64,000 nt of DNA from Persephonella marina EX-H1 (GTDB taxonomy: Bacteria; Aquificota; Aquificia; Aquificales; Hydrogenothermaceae), in assembly GCF_000021565.1 (NCBI RefSeq), contig NC_012440.1:1008210-1072209 (forward strand). The letters are read 5' to 3'. Position numbers and translations under genes: made by a program. A model generated the notes under the pieces. The model worked only from the letters and a program-made list of their open reading frames with translations. It was not told the origin of the DNA and made no database searches. Below are positions 25,766-35,181 of the stretch, one piece after another; the stretch's first letter is position 1, and the number at the start of each line of letters is the position of its first letter.

Positions 25766-26338
25766 ATGGGAGTAAAAATTGGTATAAACCAGATCAAAAA
25801 GGATATGTTTATCGTTCATGATGGACAGCCTTATAGAGTTCTGGATTATGATCATGTAAAACCTGGAAAGGGTCAGGCTTTTGTAAGGGTAAAGGCAAAG
25901 AATATGAAAACAGGAAATGTTATAGAGATAACCTACAAATCATCTGAAAGTATAGAGCTTGCAGATTTTGAGCAGAGACAGATGTCTTACTCATACTTTG
26001 ATGGCGATTCCTACTGGTTTATAGATATGAATACAGGTGATATGATAGCTGTCCCCGCCTCCGTTCTCGGAGATGAGGCACAGTTCTTAAAGGAAGGAAT
26101 GGAGGTGTTTATATTCCTCGATAAAGGACAGCCGATCGGTGTAGAACTTCCAAAGTCTGCTGTTTATGAGGTTATTGAGACAGAACCCGGTTTTAAAGGT
26201 GATACCGCCACATCCACACTGAAACCTGCAAAGATTGATACAGGAGCCACTGTTCAGGTACCTCTTTTTATAAATGAGGGTGACAAGATAAAGATAGACA
26301 CAAGAACAGGTAAGTATATTGAAAGAGTTAATGAGTAA
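25766..26338 (+). CDS. efp: Translation elongation factor P
   Basis: A 190-residue EF-P, which relieves ribosome stalling at proline stretches. Domain I has the tip loop VKPGKGQAF, in which Lys35 corresponds to the lysine modified in E. coli; the C-terminal [14 protein letters not shown] is the classical EF-P signature. A ligase of the EpmA type is encoded at 39.1 kb, so Lys35 is probably lysylated. CTGGAGG precedes the ATG. accB follows after 11 bases, a neighbour pair common in bacteria. Confidence 0.97.
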   Translation: MGVKIGINQIKKDMFIVHDGQPYRVLDYDHVKPGKGQAFVRVKAKNMKTGNVIEITYKSSESIELADFEQRQMSYSYFDGDSYWFIDMNTGDMIAVPASVLGDEAQFLKEGMEVFIFLDKGQPIGVELPKSAVYEVIETEPGFKGDTATSTLKPAKIDTGATVQVPLFINEGDKIKIDTRTGKYIERVNE

Positions 26339-26349
26339 AGGGGAGTATT

Positions 26350-26808
26350 ATGGATAAGGATCTAATCTTTGAGATCATTGAAAAGATAAAAGGTACAAAG
26401 ATTGAAGAGGTTGAGTTTGAAACGGAAGAGGGGAAGATAAAGATAAAGCAGTATGTAGGCCCTAAGGAGGTTGTATCACATACACCATCCCCTGTAATTG
26501 AGGTAAAGGAGGAGATCAAAGGAGTTCAGCCTCAGGTTGAGATAGAGGCAAAAACAGAAGCTCAGAAATATCATGTTATAAAATCTCCACTTGTTGGAAC
26601 ATTTTACAGAGCACCTTCACCAGGGGCACCTCCATTTGTTGAAGAAGGGGATATGGTATCTAAGGGACAGGTTCTCTGTATAATAGAGGCTCTCAAAGTT
26701 ATGAACGAGATAGAAAGTGATATTAATGGAAGGGTTGTTAAGATACTTGTTGAAAATGGACAGCCTGTTGAATACGGACAGGAATTATTTTATATAGAAC
26801 CAGCGTGA
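26350..26808 (+). CDS. accB: Biotin carboxyl carrier protein of acetyl-CoA carboxylase
   Basis: A 152-residue BCCP, which carries carboxylated biotin for malonyl-CoA synthesis. The biotinyl domain occupies the C-terminal half; the biotin lysine lies in [12 protein letters not shown], a variant of the usual EAMKMMNEI. The middle is an acidic, Pro/Glu-rich linker. AAGGGGAG lies before the ATG. accC is not adjacent in this window. Confidence 0.95.
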   Translation: MDKDLIFEIIEKIKGTKIEEVEFETEEGKIKIKQYVGPKEVVSHTPSPVIEVKEEIKGVQPQVEIEAKTEAQKYHVIKSPLVGTFYRAPSPGAPPFVEEGDMVSKGQVLCIIEALKVMNEIESDINGRVVKILVENGQPVEYGQELFYIEPA

Positions 26809-26820
26809 TGAGGTAAATAA

Positions 26821-27762
26821 ATGGTAAAACAACCGAATAATATTCTGATAACAGGTGGAGCCGGATTTATAGGCTCCAATCTTGCTCTCACTCTTCAGGA
26901 GATATATCCTGAAAGTAAGATTCTTATACTTGATGATTTTTCAAGTGCTAACTTTAAAAACCTTAAAAAGTTCAAAGGTGAGGTTCTAGCCTGTGATGTC
27001 TCATCTGATGAGATATTCTTTAAGGCAGATGAGTTTCAGCCTGATCTGATATTCCATCTTGCATCTATAACTGACACAACCGTTACAGATCAGGAACTTA
27101 TGATGAGGAAGAATGTTGATGGTTTTAAAAATGTACTTGAGATAGCATACGATAACGAAGCAACCGTTGTTTATGCTTCATCAGCATCTGTTTATGGAAA
27201 TGTGAAGGAGCATATCCCATTAAAGGAAGACAGGGAAAAATCACCTGAGAATGTTTATGCATTCTCAAAGTATATAATGGACAATATTGCGGAGGATTTT
27301 TCCGAAAAAACAGGTCTGAAAGTTGTTGGAGTCAGATACTTCAATGTTTATGGTTATGGAGAGGCTCATAAAGGAAAGTTTGCGAGTATGATATACCAGC
27401 TTTACAGACAGATGAAAGCAGGGAAGAGACCTAGACTTTTCAAATGGGGAGAACAGAAGAGGGATTTTGTTTATATAAAGGATGCTGTTGAGGCAACAAT
27501 CCTTGCCAAGGAAGCACCTCATTCCACCGTTTATAATGTTGGAAGTGGTGAGGCAAGATCATTTAATGATATTGTTTCCCTTTTGAACAAATACCTTGGT
27601 CTTGATCTTCAGCCTGATTATTTTGACTGTCCTTATGATTTTTACCAGGAGTATACACAGGCTGATATGTCGAAGATAAAGGAAGAGCTTGGCTTTGTTC
27701 CGAAGTACAACCTTGAGAAAGGTATAAAAGAGTACGTTGATATACTTGAAGGTAGGATCTAG
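26821..27762 (+). CDS. hldD: ADP-L-glycero-D-manno-heptose 6-epimerase
   Basis: A 313-residue extended short-chain dehydrogenase. ITGGAGFIGSNLAL binds NAD(P), SSASVYG and YAFSK form the catalytic Ser/Tyr/Lys set, and the NVYGYGEAHKGKFASMIY block is characteristic of HldD, which makes the heptose donor for the lipopolysaccharide inner core. UDP-sugar epimerases are the alternative, but the GEAHKGKFAS block favours HldD. It directly abuts thrB. Confidence 0.88.
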   Translation: MVKQPNNILITGGAGFIGSNLALTLQEIYPESKILILDDFSSANFKNLKKFKGEVLACDVSSDEIFFKADEFQPDLIFHLASITDTTVTDQELMMRKNVDGFKNVLEIAYDNEATVVYASSASVYGNVKEHIPLKEDREKSPENVYAFSKYIMDNIAEDFSEKTGLKVVGVRYFNVYGYGEAHKGKFASMIYQLYRQMKAGKRPRLFKWGEQKRDFVYIKDAVEATILAKEAPHSTVYNVGSGEARSFNDIVSLLNKYLGLDLQPDYFDCPYDFYQEYTQADMSKIKEELGFVPKYNLEKGIKEYVDILEGRI

Positions 27763-28665
27763 ATGAAAGTTCTAAAGGTTAAAGTTCCTGCCACTACAGC
27801 AAATCTTGGAGCAGGCTTTGACACACTCGGACTTGCTCTTACTCTGTACAACGAGTTTATCGTTGAGGAACATGATGGCGTAGTTATAGAGACGGAGCCT
27901 AAAAATGAGTTCCTTGAAATTCCTGAAAATAACCTTTTTATACAGGTCATAAAGTACGCCTGTGAAAGAAGAGGAAAAACATTTCACGGTGCCAAGCTGA
28001 AGCAGATAAACAGAGTTCCTGTTGCAAGGGGGCTTGGCAGCAGTGCAACGGCTATAGTTGGAGCTATTGTTGTATCATCAGCTGTAAGTAAAACAGAGCT
28101 TACCGATGATATATTCTTTGATATAGCCTACAGATTTGAACCTCATCCTGATAATCTCATCCCTGCATGGAAAGGTGGATTTATAACAGCACTCAAAGAT
28201 AGGGAAAAAACATACTACAACAGTATAGATTTTCCAGAGGATATAAAAGCTGTAGTTGTAATACCTGAGTTTGAGCTTTCCACTGAAAAGGCAAGATCTG
28301 TTCTTCCTGAAAGGATACCACTGAGAGATGGTATATTCAATGTCCAGAGGGTATCACTGTTTTTATCAGCTTTACAGAACAGAAGGTATGATCTTCTCAG
28401 AGTTGCTATGGAAGATAGATTTCACCAGCCTTACAGAAAAAAGCTTATACCGAACTTTGACAGGGTTGTCCAGAATGGTTACGACGCAGGGGCTTTAGGT
28501 GTTTCTCTAAGTGGTGCTGGAAGTGCTATACTGGCACTTGCGGATAGGAACTTTGAAGAGATAGGAAAGGCCATGACTGAAGGCTTTTCAGAAGCAGGTA
28601 TAAGATCAGAGTATAAAATCCTTGATATTGACAGGGAAGGGGCGAATTTAGAAATCTTAGAGTAA
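27763..28665 (+). CDS. thrB: Homoserine kinase
   Basis: A 300-residue GHMP kinase that phosphorylates homoserine on the way to threonine. VPATTANLGAGFDTLGLAL is the N-terminal family signature, PVARGLGSSATAIVGAIV is the phosphate loop, and LSGAGSAILAL is the third GHMP motif. The ATG follows the hldD stop directly with no gap. Completes a threonine pathway with hom at 3.4 kb; thrC is not seen. Confidence 0.95.
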   Translation: MKVLKVKVPATTANLGAGFDTLGLALTLYNEFIVEEHDGVVIETEPKNEFLEIPENNLFIQVIKYACERRGKTFHGAKLKQINRVPVARGLGSSATAIVGAIVVSSAVSKTELTDDIFFDIAYRFEPHPDNLIPAWKGGFITALKDREKTYYNSIDFPEDIKAVVVIPEFELSTEKARSVLPERIPLRDGIFNVQRVSLFLSALQNRRYDLLRVAMEDRFHQPYRKKLIPNFDRVVQNGYDAGALGVSLSGAGSAILALADRNFEEIGKAMTEGFSEAGIRSEYKILDIDREGANLEILE

Positions 28666-28670
28666 CCTTT

Positions 28671-28699
28671 TTGACATAAAGTTCTCAGATCAGTAAATT
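28671..28699 (+). promoter_or_regulatory. Sigma-70-type promoter for the flavodoxin-family gene
   Basis: TTGACA and TAAATT are separated by 17 bases in the gap after thrB, giving a near-consensus promoter with a start site about 60 bases before the ATG. This is the clearest -35/-10 pair seen in the window. Confidence 0.55.
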
Positions 28700-28764
28700 T
28701 ATCCTTAAAGATTAATAAAAACTTATCTGTACAGAAATTTACAATCTAACAGGAGGGCTGTACG

Positions 28765-29298
28765 ATGGGGAAGATCCTTGTTCTTTATGACTCAGAGACA
28801 GGGCATACAGCAAAGATGGCCGAGTATGTTGCAAAGGGAGCCAAGAAATTTCCTGTTGAGGTGAGGGTTAAATCTGTTGATGAGGCTTCAAAGGAAGATA
28901 TCCTGTGGTGTGATGGTGTTGCCGTTGGAAGTCCAACCCATCTTGGTGTTATGTCCTGGAAGATGAAAAAGTTCTGGGATGATATTGTAGATCTCTGGGG
29001 AACTATTGATGGGAAGATTGGATGTGCATTTTCCTCATCAGGTGGATGGGGTGGTGGTAACGAGGTTGCCTGTATGTCCATACTAACAATGCTTATGAAT
29101 TATGGATTTCTTGTTTTTGGTGTAACAGATTACACAGGTGAGAAGTTCACACTTCATTACGGTGCCGTTTCCGCAGGTGAACCGAGAAAAGATGAGGAGA
29201 TCAAAGCATGTGAGAGACTTGGTGAGAGACTTGCCCAGTGGGTGCTTATATATGTTGACGGCAATAAAGAATACCTGAAAAGCCTTAAAGGATCATAG
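28765..29298 (+). CDS. WrbA/flavodoxin-family NAD(P)H:quinone oxidoreductase
   Basis: A 177-residue flavodoxin-like protein. The FMN phosphate loop is SETGHTAKMAEYV, GSPTHLGVMSWKMKKFWD matches the WrbA-type FMN-binding loop, and FSSSGGWGGGNE is the third FMN segment. WrbA enzymes reduce quinones with two electrons to avoid radicals. The loop is a little shorter than in classical WrbA, so a related flavoprotein is possible. AGGAGGG precedes the ATG. It has its own promoter and its end overlaps mfd by six bases. Confidence 0.85.
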   Translation: MGKILVLYDSETGHTAKMAEYVAKGAKKFPVEVRVKSVDEASKEDILWCDGVAVGSPTHLGVMSWKMKKFWDDIVDLWGTIDGKIGCAFSSSGGWGGGNEVACMSILTMLMNYGFLVFGVTDYTGEKFTLHYGAVSAGEPRKDEEIKACERLGERLAQWVLIYVDGNKEYLKSLKGS

Positions 29299-32136
29299 AA
29301 CTGTCCCTGCTGATTCCTTTTTTGCTGACAGTATATCTGTCAGCTTATTTATCTCACTTTTATTCAGGAATATCTCTATCCTGTCTGTACCTATACCTCT
29401 TGTTTCAAAATTTCTTGCTATCTCCATAATCAGATCAGGATCAAAGTCTGAATCAAAGTAGATTGTAGATACAGGTTCCTTAAGCTCTATCTTTGTTATT
29501 CCGCTGTTCTTTGCAGCTTTTTTAAGTTTTGAGATCTCAAGGTAAAGACTGAAAGCTGAAGGGATAAAATCATAGAAGTTTTTAAGATACTCCTTTAGTC
29601 TATCAATCTCTTCAATATCCGTTGTTTTTGCTATAGCCATATATATATTCATCCTTTCCTGAGGATCAGGTATAAAATCCTCAGGTATGTAACTCTCAAA
29701 ATCAACCTGAATAACAGGTTCTCTCTCCCTCCTGTCCATCTCCTCATTAATAGCTTCCTGTAGAAGCTTCAGATACATCTCATATCCCACAGCCTTTATA
29801 TGTCCAGACTGCTCAACGCCAAGAATATTTCCAACCCCTCTTATCTGCATATCCTCTATGGAAACTTTTAGTCCAGATCCAGGTCTCGTCAGTCTCAATA
29901 TCACATCTATCCTTTTTTCTGCATTCTCTGTAATCTGTGGAGGGAGCAGTAGATAACAGTAAGCCTGTATATTCCCCCTTCCAACTCTCCCCCTCAGGTG
30001 GTATAGCTGGGCAAGACCAAAAAGATCAGCCCTCTCAATTATAAGTGTGTTTGCTGTTGGTATATCTATTCCTGTCTCTATGATAGATGTTGATACAAGT
30101 ATATCTATCTTTCTCTCTATAAACTCAAGTATGATCTTCTCTATCTCCTTAGGTCTCATCTTTCCGTGTGCAATTCCTATCCTTGCTCCCCTGAATAATG
30201 AACTTAAATGATCTGCTCTCTCTTTTATACTCTCTATCCTGTTGTGAAGATAAAAGACCTGTCCTCCCCTTTCCAGTTCAAAATTAACAGCCTTTTTTAT
30301 AAGGTCTTCACTGAAAATGGAAACAAAGGTTTTTGTCTCAACTCTCCCTTCAGGAGGTGTGCTGATAACGGACATATCCTTCAGTCCAGACAATGCCATA
30401 TTCAGTGTTCTCGGTATAGGTGTTGCCGTCATATAAAGTGTATCTACATCCTTTTTTAAAGCTTTTATCTTTTCCTTCGCTCTTACACCAAACCTGTGTT
30501 CCTCATCAATAACGAGAAGTCCGAGATTTTTGAATTTCAGATTTTCATTTAACGCTTTATGTGTTCCTATTATCACATCTATCTTTCCTTCTTTTACTCT
30601 TTTAAAAATATCCTCCGTTTCCTTTTTAGACTTTAATCTTGAAAGATTTTCAACAACAACACCAAAAGGCTCAAGCCTCTCCTTAAAATTCCTGTAATGC
30701 TGATAAGAAAGAACGGTGGTTGGGACGAGAACAAGTGACTGTTTACCGTTAACAGCATTTATAAAAACAGCTCTTATTGCCACCTCCGTTTTTCCAAAAC
30801 CTACATCTCCACATATAACCCTCTCCATAGGTCTGTCCGAAGAAAGATCCCTCTTTATATCCTTTATGGCTTTAAGCTGATCTGGTGTCTCAATGTAAGG
30901 AAATGATCTTTCAAAAGCCTCAATCAGATCATTTTCCACAACCAACGGATCCCTTCTTATCTGCTTTCTCTCTGTATATAACTTCACAAGCTGAAATGCT
31001 ATCTTTTTAAGTGAGTTTTTAACCTTTCTCTTCAGATTTCTCCAAGATGTTCCACCTATCCTGTCTAATGTTATCACACCTGATGCTTTATACCTGTGTA
31101 TCTTATCAAAATGGAGGTATGATACATAAACCTTCTCATTATTTGCATACTCAAGTATCATAAAGTCATACTTCTTTCCCCTGATCTCTCTTGTTTCTAT
31201 ACCCCTGAATATTCCAATACCAAAATCCTCATGTATTATGTAGTCACCTTCCTTTATAGGCTGTATCTCAAGGTCTACCTTTTTTGAGTCCTCAGGTATA
31301 AATGCTGTTTTTTCATCTTTTAATACAACAGGCTGTCTTAAAGGTAACCTGTTTATTTTAAAGCTGTTATCTATATCTTCCTTTTTAAGCAGTTTTTCAT
31401 TTGAACCATTTGAGTATATAGCTATTTTCTGGTTATCAGAGATCTGTCTGTATATATCCACAGTTATAAGATCAATTTTATCTATCAGATCAAAAAGCCT
31501 AACAGTCTCAATATCTCTGAACTGTAAATCTATTCCATCCCTGCTAATTAAAGGTTTATCATAAAGGGGAAATATAGTAACTGAGTTTATACTTTTCCTT
31601 GTCTCAAGTTTTGATTTTAAGAATACCGACTCAACCTGATCGCCAAAAAGGTCTATCTGAACTACCCCGTAAAATGGTATATAAACAGAGATAAAACCAC
31701 CTTTTACGGAAAACTCACCTTCATTTTCTATATACTCTTCCCTTATGTAACCTGACTCAATAAGTTTATGTATTAAGAGATCCCTGTTTATCTCAGATCC
31801 TGTTTTAATATCAATCAGTCTCTCAGAAAAATTTTTATCAACCTTTATATCAAGACTTTTTTCAGTTGCGACACCTATAAAATCTTTACCTTTTAAAAGG
31901 TACATCAAAAAAAGATTTCTCTTTATCTGTGACTCTATATCTGATGGATCGTCACTTTCAGGTAGTTCAATAACCTTTATATCTCTTTTAAAAAAATCCA
32001 GATAGGCATTAAGATCATTCAAGAAAAGTTTCTGCCTTTTCCTGTCAGGAAGGATAACAACCGTTCTTTCTTTTGCTGTACTTGCTGTTATATATTCTGG
32101 ATAAGATCCAGTAGCACCAAAAATCTTTTCAGTCAT
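29293..32136 (-). CDS. mfd: Transcription-repair coupling factor
   Basis: A 947-residue Mfd, which displaces stalled RNA polymerase and recruits UvrA. The order is: a shortened UvrB-homology region (GEFSVKGGFISVY about 140-152), the RNA polymerase-interacting domain from about residue 294 (EGDYIIHEDFGIGIFRG), a DEAD-type motor with GDVGFGKTEVAIRA and DEEHRFG, and a TRCF C-terminal domain (PEDFIPDPQERM). E. coli Mfd has 1148 residues; about 180 are missing ahead of the polymerase-interacting domain. A psiE-like gene lies four bases upstream. Confidence 0.95.
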   Translation of the reverse strand: MTEKIFGATGSYPEYITASTAKERTVVILPDRKRQKLFLNDLNAYLDFFKRDIKVIELPESDDPSDIESQIKRNLFLMYLLKGKDFIGVATEKSLDIKVDKNFSERLIDIKTGSEINRDLLIHKLIESGYIREEYIENEGEFSVKGGFISVYIPFYGVVQIDLFGDQVESVFLKSKLETRKSINSVTIFPLYDKPLISRDGIDLQFRDIETVRLFDLIDKIDLITVDIYRQISDNQKIAIYSNGSNEKLLKKEDIDNSFKINRLPLRQPVVLKDEKTAFIPEDSKKVDLEIQPIKEGDYIIHEDFGIGIFRGIETREIRGKKYDFMILEYANNEKVYVSYLHFDKIHRYKASGVITLDRIGGTSWRNLKRKVKNSLKKIAFQLVKLYTERKQIRRDPLVVENDLIEAFERSFPYIETPDQLKAIKDIKRDLSSDRPMERVICGDVGFGKTEVAIRAVFINAVNGKQSLVLVPTTVLSYQHYRNFKERLEPFGVVVENLSRLKSKKETEDIFKRVKEGKIDVIIGTHKALNENLKFKNLGLLVIDEEHRFGVRAKEKIKALKKDVDTLYMTATPIPRTLNMALSGLKDMSVISTPPEGRVETKTFVSIFSEDLIKKAVNFELERGGQVFYLHNRIESIKERADHLSSLFRGARIGIAHGKMRPKEIEKIILEFIERKIDILVSTSIIETGIDIPTANTLIIERADLFGLAQLYHLRGRVGRGNIQAYCYLLLPPQITENAEKRIDVILRLTRPGSGLKVSIEDMQIRGVGNILGVEQSGHIKAVGYEMYLKLLQEAINEEMDRREREPVIQVDFESYIPEDFIPDPQERMNIYMAIAKTTDIEEIDRLKEYLKNFYDFIPSAFSLYLEISKLKKAAKNSGITKIELKEPVSTIYFDSDFDPDLIMEIARNFETRGIGTDRIEIFLNKSEINKLTDILSAKKESAGTVL
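29324..29344 (+). terminator. Possible terminator after the flavodoxin-family gene
   Basis: GCTGACAG and CTGTCAGC form an 8-bp stem with a five-base loop 25 bases after the gene's stop, followed by a short AT-rich tail. It lies within the coding end of mfd on the other strand. The T-tract is weak. Confidence 0.35.
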
Positions 32137-32140
32137 AAGA

Positions 32141-32659
32141 TTATTTCTTCTTAGCCTTTACTACCCTTTTTGTTTTAATCTTTTCAGGTTTTGGTTTATG
32201 TTTAAGCTCAAAATGTTCTTCAGATATGAATATATATTTAGGAACATAATAGATTAATGCAAGTATGAGGGTCAGAACACCTATACCAACAAAATCAAGA
32301 GGTTTAAAATGAGGCGCTTTTATTATTATCTCCCTTAAAACAGCTATAAGGGTTGTTTTTATCATAAGTGAAGTGTCTATCCTTCTCTCTTTCAGATATA
32401 CTATGGTCAGTCTGAAAAGCTCAATCAGTATAAAAAGATAAATAAATTTTGGTATGAGATCGTATACCTTTATCTTCTCCTTCATAAGAGCAACAGCGAT
32501 ATCATAAAGAGCATATACACTGAGTATAAAGAGGAGAATTATGAGGAAGAAAACTATAATATCCTCAATAAACTCAAGGGCATCACCGAGCTTTCTGTGT
32601 ATCTTGTGTGGTTCTATAAGAGCGAGAAGTTTCTTTTTCATATCAGCTTCCAGCTCCAA
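32141..32659 (-). CDS. PsiE-like inner-membrane protein
   Basis: A 172-residue protein with four hydrophobic segments and a basic C-terminal tail (PKPEKIKTKRVVKAKKK). The middle, ELFRLTIVYLKERRIDTSLMI, matches the PsiE (phosphate-starvation-inducible E) family, whose role is unknown. It overlaps the mltD-like gene upstream by 17 bases and precedes mfd by four, so the three are probably one transcript. Confidence 0.75.
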   Translation of the reverse strand: MELEADMKKKLLALIEPHKIHRKLGDALEFIEDIIVFFLIILLFILSVYALYDIAVALMKEKIKVYDLIPKFIYLFILIELFRLTIVYLKERRIDTSLMIKTTLIAVLREIIIKAPHFKPLDFVGIGVLTLILALIYYVPKYIFISEEHFELKHKPKPEKIKTKRVVKAKKK

Positions 32660-34205
32660 CTCTTTTTATTATCGTTATCTTCTGACCTACAACAATGATG
32701 TTTGATGAAAGTCTGTTCCACTTCTTTATGTCTGATACCCTGACACCATATTTCCTGGCTATCTTTATAAGAGTATCCCCAGGTCTGACCTTATGGAATA
32801 TATACTTTATGGTTGGTTTTCTTTTTTTAACCTTCTTTTTCAGATACATCACATTTCTTGGAACTATATGGGGATCTCTCACATTCATATTTCTGACCTT
32901 TTTGTATATAACGATCCTCTGATTCGGGTATATAAATTTATCAATCCTGTTCCATCTTTTGATAGCTTTAACAGAAACCCTGAATTTTTTAGCTATCTTA
33001 CCGAGAGTATCCCCTTTCTTTACCTTGTATATTATCCCCTTTGGGGTGTATATAATATCTTCAGAAAGATCCAGGATTCTGTCTGTATAATCAGGATACG
33101 CCTCAATATAAGAAGGAACTTTTAGAACTGTCCCTCTCACTATTATGCTGTTCTCAAGATCATTTATCTTCCTTAGATAAGAAACCGTAGTCCCAAACTT
33201 TTTAGCTATCTTGTAGAGACTGTCCCCTTTTTTTACTGTGTATTCCTTTAATGCTCTGTATTTAACAATAGGTGATTTCTCCAGAGCCACCTCAACCGTC
33301 TCTTTATAACCTTCAGGTATGTAAATGTTGTACTCTCCGTCATCAGGAGGTGTAACGCCTTTTTTCAGATGTGGGTTCATCTTTTTTAAAGTAGACAGTG
33401 AGATCCCTGTAAGCTCTGAGATATAAAGAAGAGAGACAGGTTTTCTAACTTTTATAATATCAAAATGTACCGTTTCGTAATCAAAATGTTCCTCTTTAAG
33501 TATATCCTTCACAACAGATACAGCTGCGAGGAAGTTTGGTATATAATTCCTTGTCTCCCTTGAGAGATACTCATCAATATCCCAGAAGTTTATCCCTCCA
33601 TACTTGTTTATCTTTCTAATTATTATCCCCTCACCTGTGTTATAACTTGCGAGGGCGAGCATCCAGTCATCAAATATATGGTAAAGGTCTTTAAGATAAA
33701 AAGCAGCAGCAATAGTTGATTTCTCAATATCGTATCTCTCATCAATCCATTTATTTATTCTCAGACCGTACATCCTACCTGTCTGGGGCATAAACTGCCA
33801 CAGACCTGCAGCTCCAGCTGGAGATCTTGCTTTTATATTGAATCTGCTTTCTATAATAGGAAGAAATATAAGCTCATCAGGGATGCCGTATCTATCAAAT
33901 ATCTTTTTAATTAATGGTATGTACGGTTTCCCCCTCTCAACATACTTTTTTAGCTGTAAGAAGCCTTTTGTTTTGAAAAAATGTATTCTCTCATTAACAT
34001 CAGCCTTTTCCGTGAAATCCATCTTAAGGCTTAGATTTACCTTCCCCCTTGACTTCTCAAATAGATCTGTAGCATCTGAGGCATCTATTGCGATTGCAAT
34101 GATAACGCCTATATCATCAGGATTTAGATAATCATCCTCAGACCAGCTGTGGGCAAACCCGAATAACAAAAAAAGACCCAGTACTATCCTTACTGGAAAA
34201 CCCAT
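32643..34205 (-). CDS. mltD: MltD-like lytic transglycosylase with LysM repeats
   Basis: A 520-residue peptidoglycan-cleaving enzyme. A signal peptide (PVRIVLGLFLLFGFAHS) leads to the periplasm. The SLT domain has the catalytic Glu in IESRFN, then SPAGAAGLWQFMPQTGRMYGL and NTGEG. Three clear LysM repeats follow (KKGDSLYKIAKKFG, KKGDTLGKIAKKF, RPGDTLIKIARKYG), which anchor it to the cell wall; a weaker one precedes them. ATG 34205 is favoured by the AGG eight bases upstream, rather than GTG 34214. Confidence 0.93.
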   Translation of the reverse strand: MGFPVRIVLGLFLLFGFAHSWSEDDYLNPDDIGVIIAIAIDASDATDLFEKSRGKVNLSLKMDFTEKADVNERIHFFKTKGFLQLKKYVERGKPYIPLIKKIFDRYGIPDELIFLPIIESRFNIKARSPAGAAGLWQFMPQTGRMYGLRINKWIDERYDIEKSTIAAAFYLKDLYHIFDDWMLALASYNTGEGIIIRKINKYGGINFWDIDEYLSRETRNYIPNFLAAVSVVKDILKEEHFDYETVHFDIIKVRKPVSLLYISELTGISLSTLKKMNPHLKKGVTPPDDGEYNIYIPEGYKETVEVALEKSPIVKYRALKEYTVKKGDSLYKIAKKFGTTVSYLRKINDLENSIIVRGTVLKVPSYIEAYPDYTDRILDLSEDIIYTPKGIIYKVKKGDTLGKIAKKFRVSVKAIKRWNRIDKFIYPNQRIVIYKKVRNMNVRDPHIVPRNVMYLKKKVKKRKPTIKYIFHKVRPGDTLIKIARKYGVRVSDIKKWNRLSSNIIVVGQKITIIKRVGAGS

Positions 34206-34269
34206 TAATAACACCTATAATATTTTAATAGAGTTCTTAATGATTATAATACATAAAAGGGTTGAGATT

Positions 34270-35181
34270 TTGAAGTACATTTTTGGTCCTGTAAAATCAA
34301 GGAGATTTGGTTTATCCCTGGGAATAGATCTTTCCCCTGATTTTAAGAGCTGTAATTTTGACTGTTTGTACTGTGAGCTTAACAGGGGAGAGCCTGTTAA
34401 CAGGATTGTGAATGAACCTCCTGTAGATCAGATCGTAAAAGAGGTAAAGGAGTACCTTGAAAAGAATGATCACCCAGATGTTATAACCGTAACATCAAAT
34501 GGAGAGCCAACACTTTATTCACAGCTAGATAGTCTTATAGATATACTGAACAGTATTAAAGGAAGAAGCAAAACATTGATACTTTCAAACGGCTCTACGA
34601 TTTACAGAAGGGATACACAGAACATCTTAAAAAAATTTGATATAGTCAAGATCTCCCTTGACACTGTTGATGAAAAGACTTTCAGAAAGATAGACAGACC
34701 TTCAGATGATATATCCCTGTCACAGATCATAAAAGGGTTAAAGACATTCAGAGATATATACAGAGGTGAGCTTGTTATTGAGATAATGGTTGTGAAGGGT
34801 ATAAATGACTCAACTTTAGAGATGGAAAAGATAGCAGAGGTTCTGAAGAATATAAAACCTGACAGGATTGATATCGGAACTGTTGACAGACCACCTGCAT
34901 ACAGGGTCAGACCGGTTTCTGACGAGGAGCTTTTCAAACTTTCAGAGATATTTGAAGGATTCAATATAAATGTTGTTACAAGAGGAAATGACGGTATAGT
35001 AGAGAAAAGAAAGCTCAGTGAAGATCAGATATTAAAAACATTAAAAAGAAGACCTTTCACCTACTCAGATATTGAGAGTATTTTTGACAGAGAAACGGCA
35101 CAGAGAACATACAGATTACTGAAAGAAGGTATCCTTAAAACGAAAAAGGTCGGATCTGTAACGTTTATCTATTCAGATTAA
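34270..35181 (+). CDS. Radical SAM protein (COG0731-like)
   Basis: A 303-residue radical SAM enzyme. The cluster motif is CNFDCLYCEL (CxxxCxxC), preceded by FGPVKSRRFGLSLGID, which is typical of the COG0731 group related to the tRNA wybutosine enzymes. TVTSNGEPTLY provides the GE motif. The bacterial members have no proven reaction. The C-terminal 70 residues look like a small winged-helix-type domain (LKRRPFTYSDIESIF...). TTG 34270 follows AAAGGG; an upstream ATG at 34240 has no ribosome site. The end overlaps cas6 by four bases on the opposite strand. Confidence 0.82.
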   Translation: MKYIFGPVKSRRFGLSLGIDLSPDFKSCNFDCLYCELNRGEPVNRIVNEPPVDQIVKEVKEYLEKNDHPDVITVTSNGEPTLYSQLDSLIDILNSIKGRSKTLILSNGSTIYRRDTQNILKKFDIVKISLDTVDEKTFRKIDRPSDDISLSQIIKGLKTFRDIYRGELVIEIMVVKGINDSTLEMEKIAEVLKNIKPDRIDIGTVDRPPAYRVRPVSDEELFKLSEIFEGFNINVVTRGNDGIVEKRKLSEDQILKTLKRRPFTYSDIESIFDRETAQRTYRLLKEGILKTKKVGSVTFIYSD

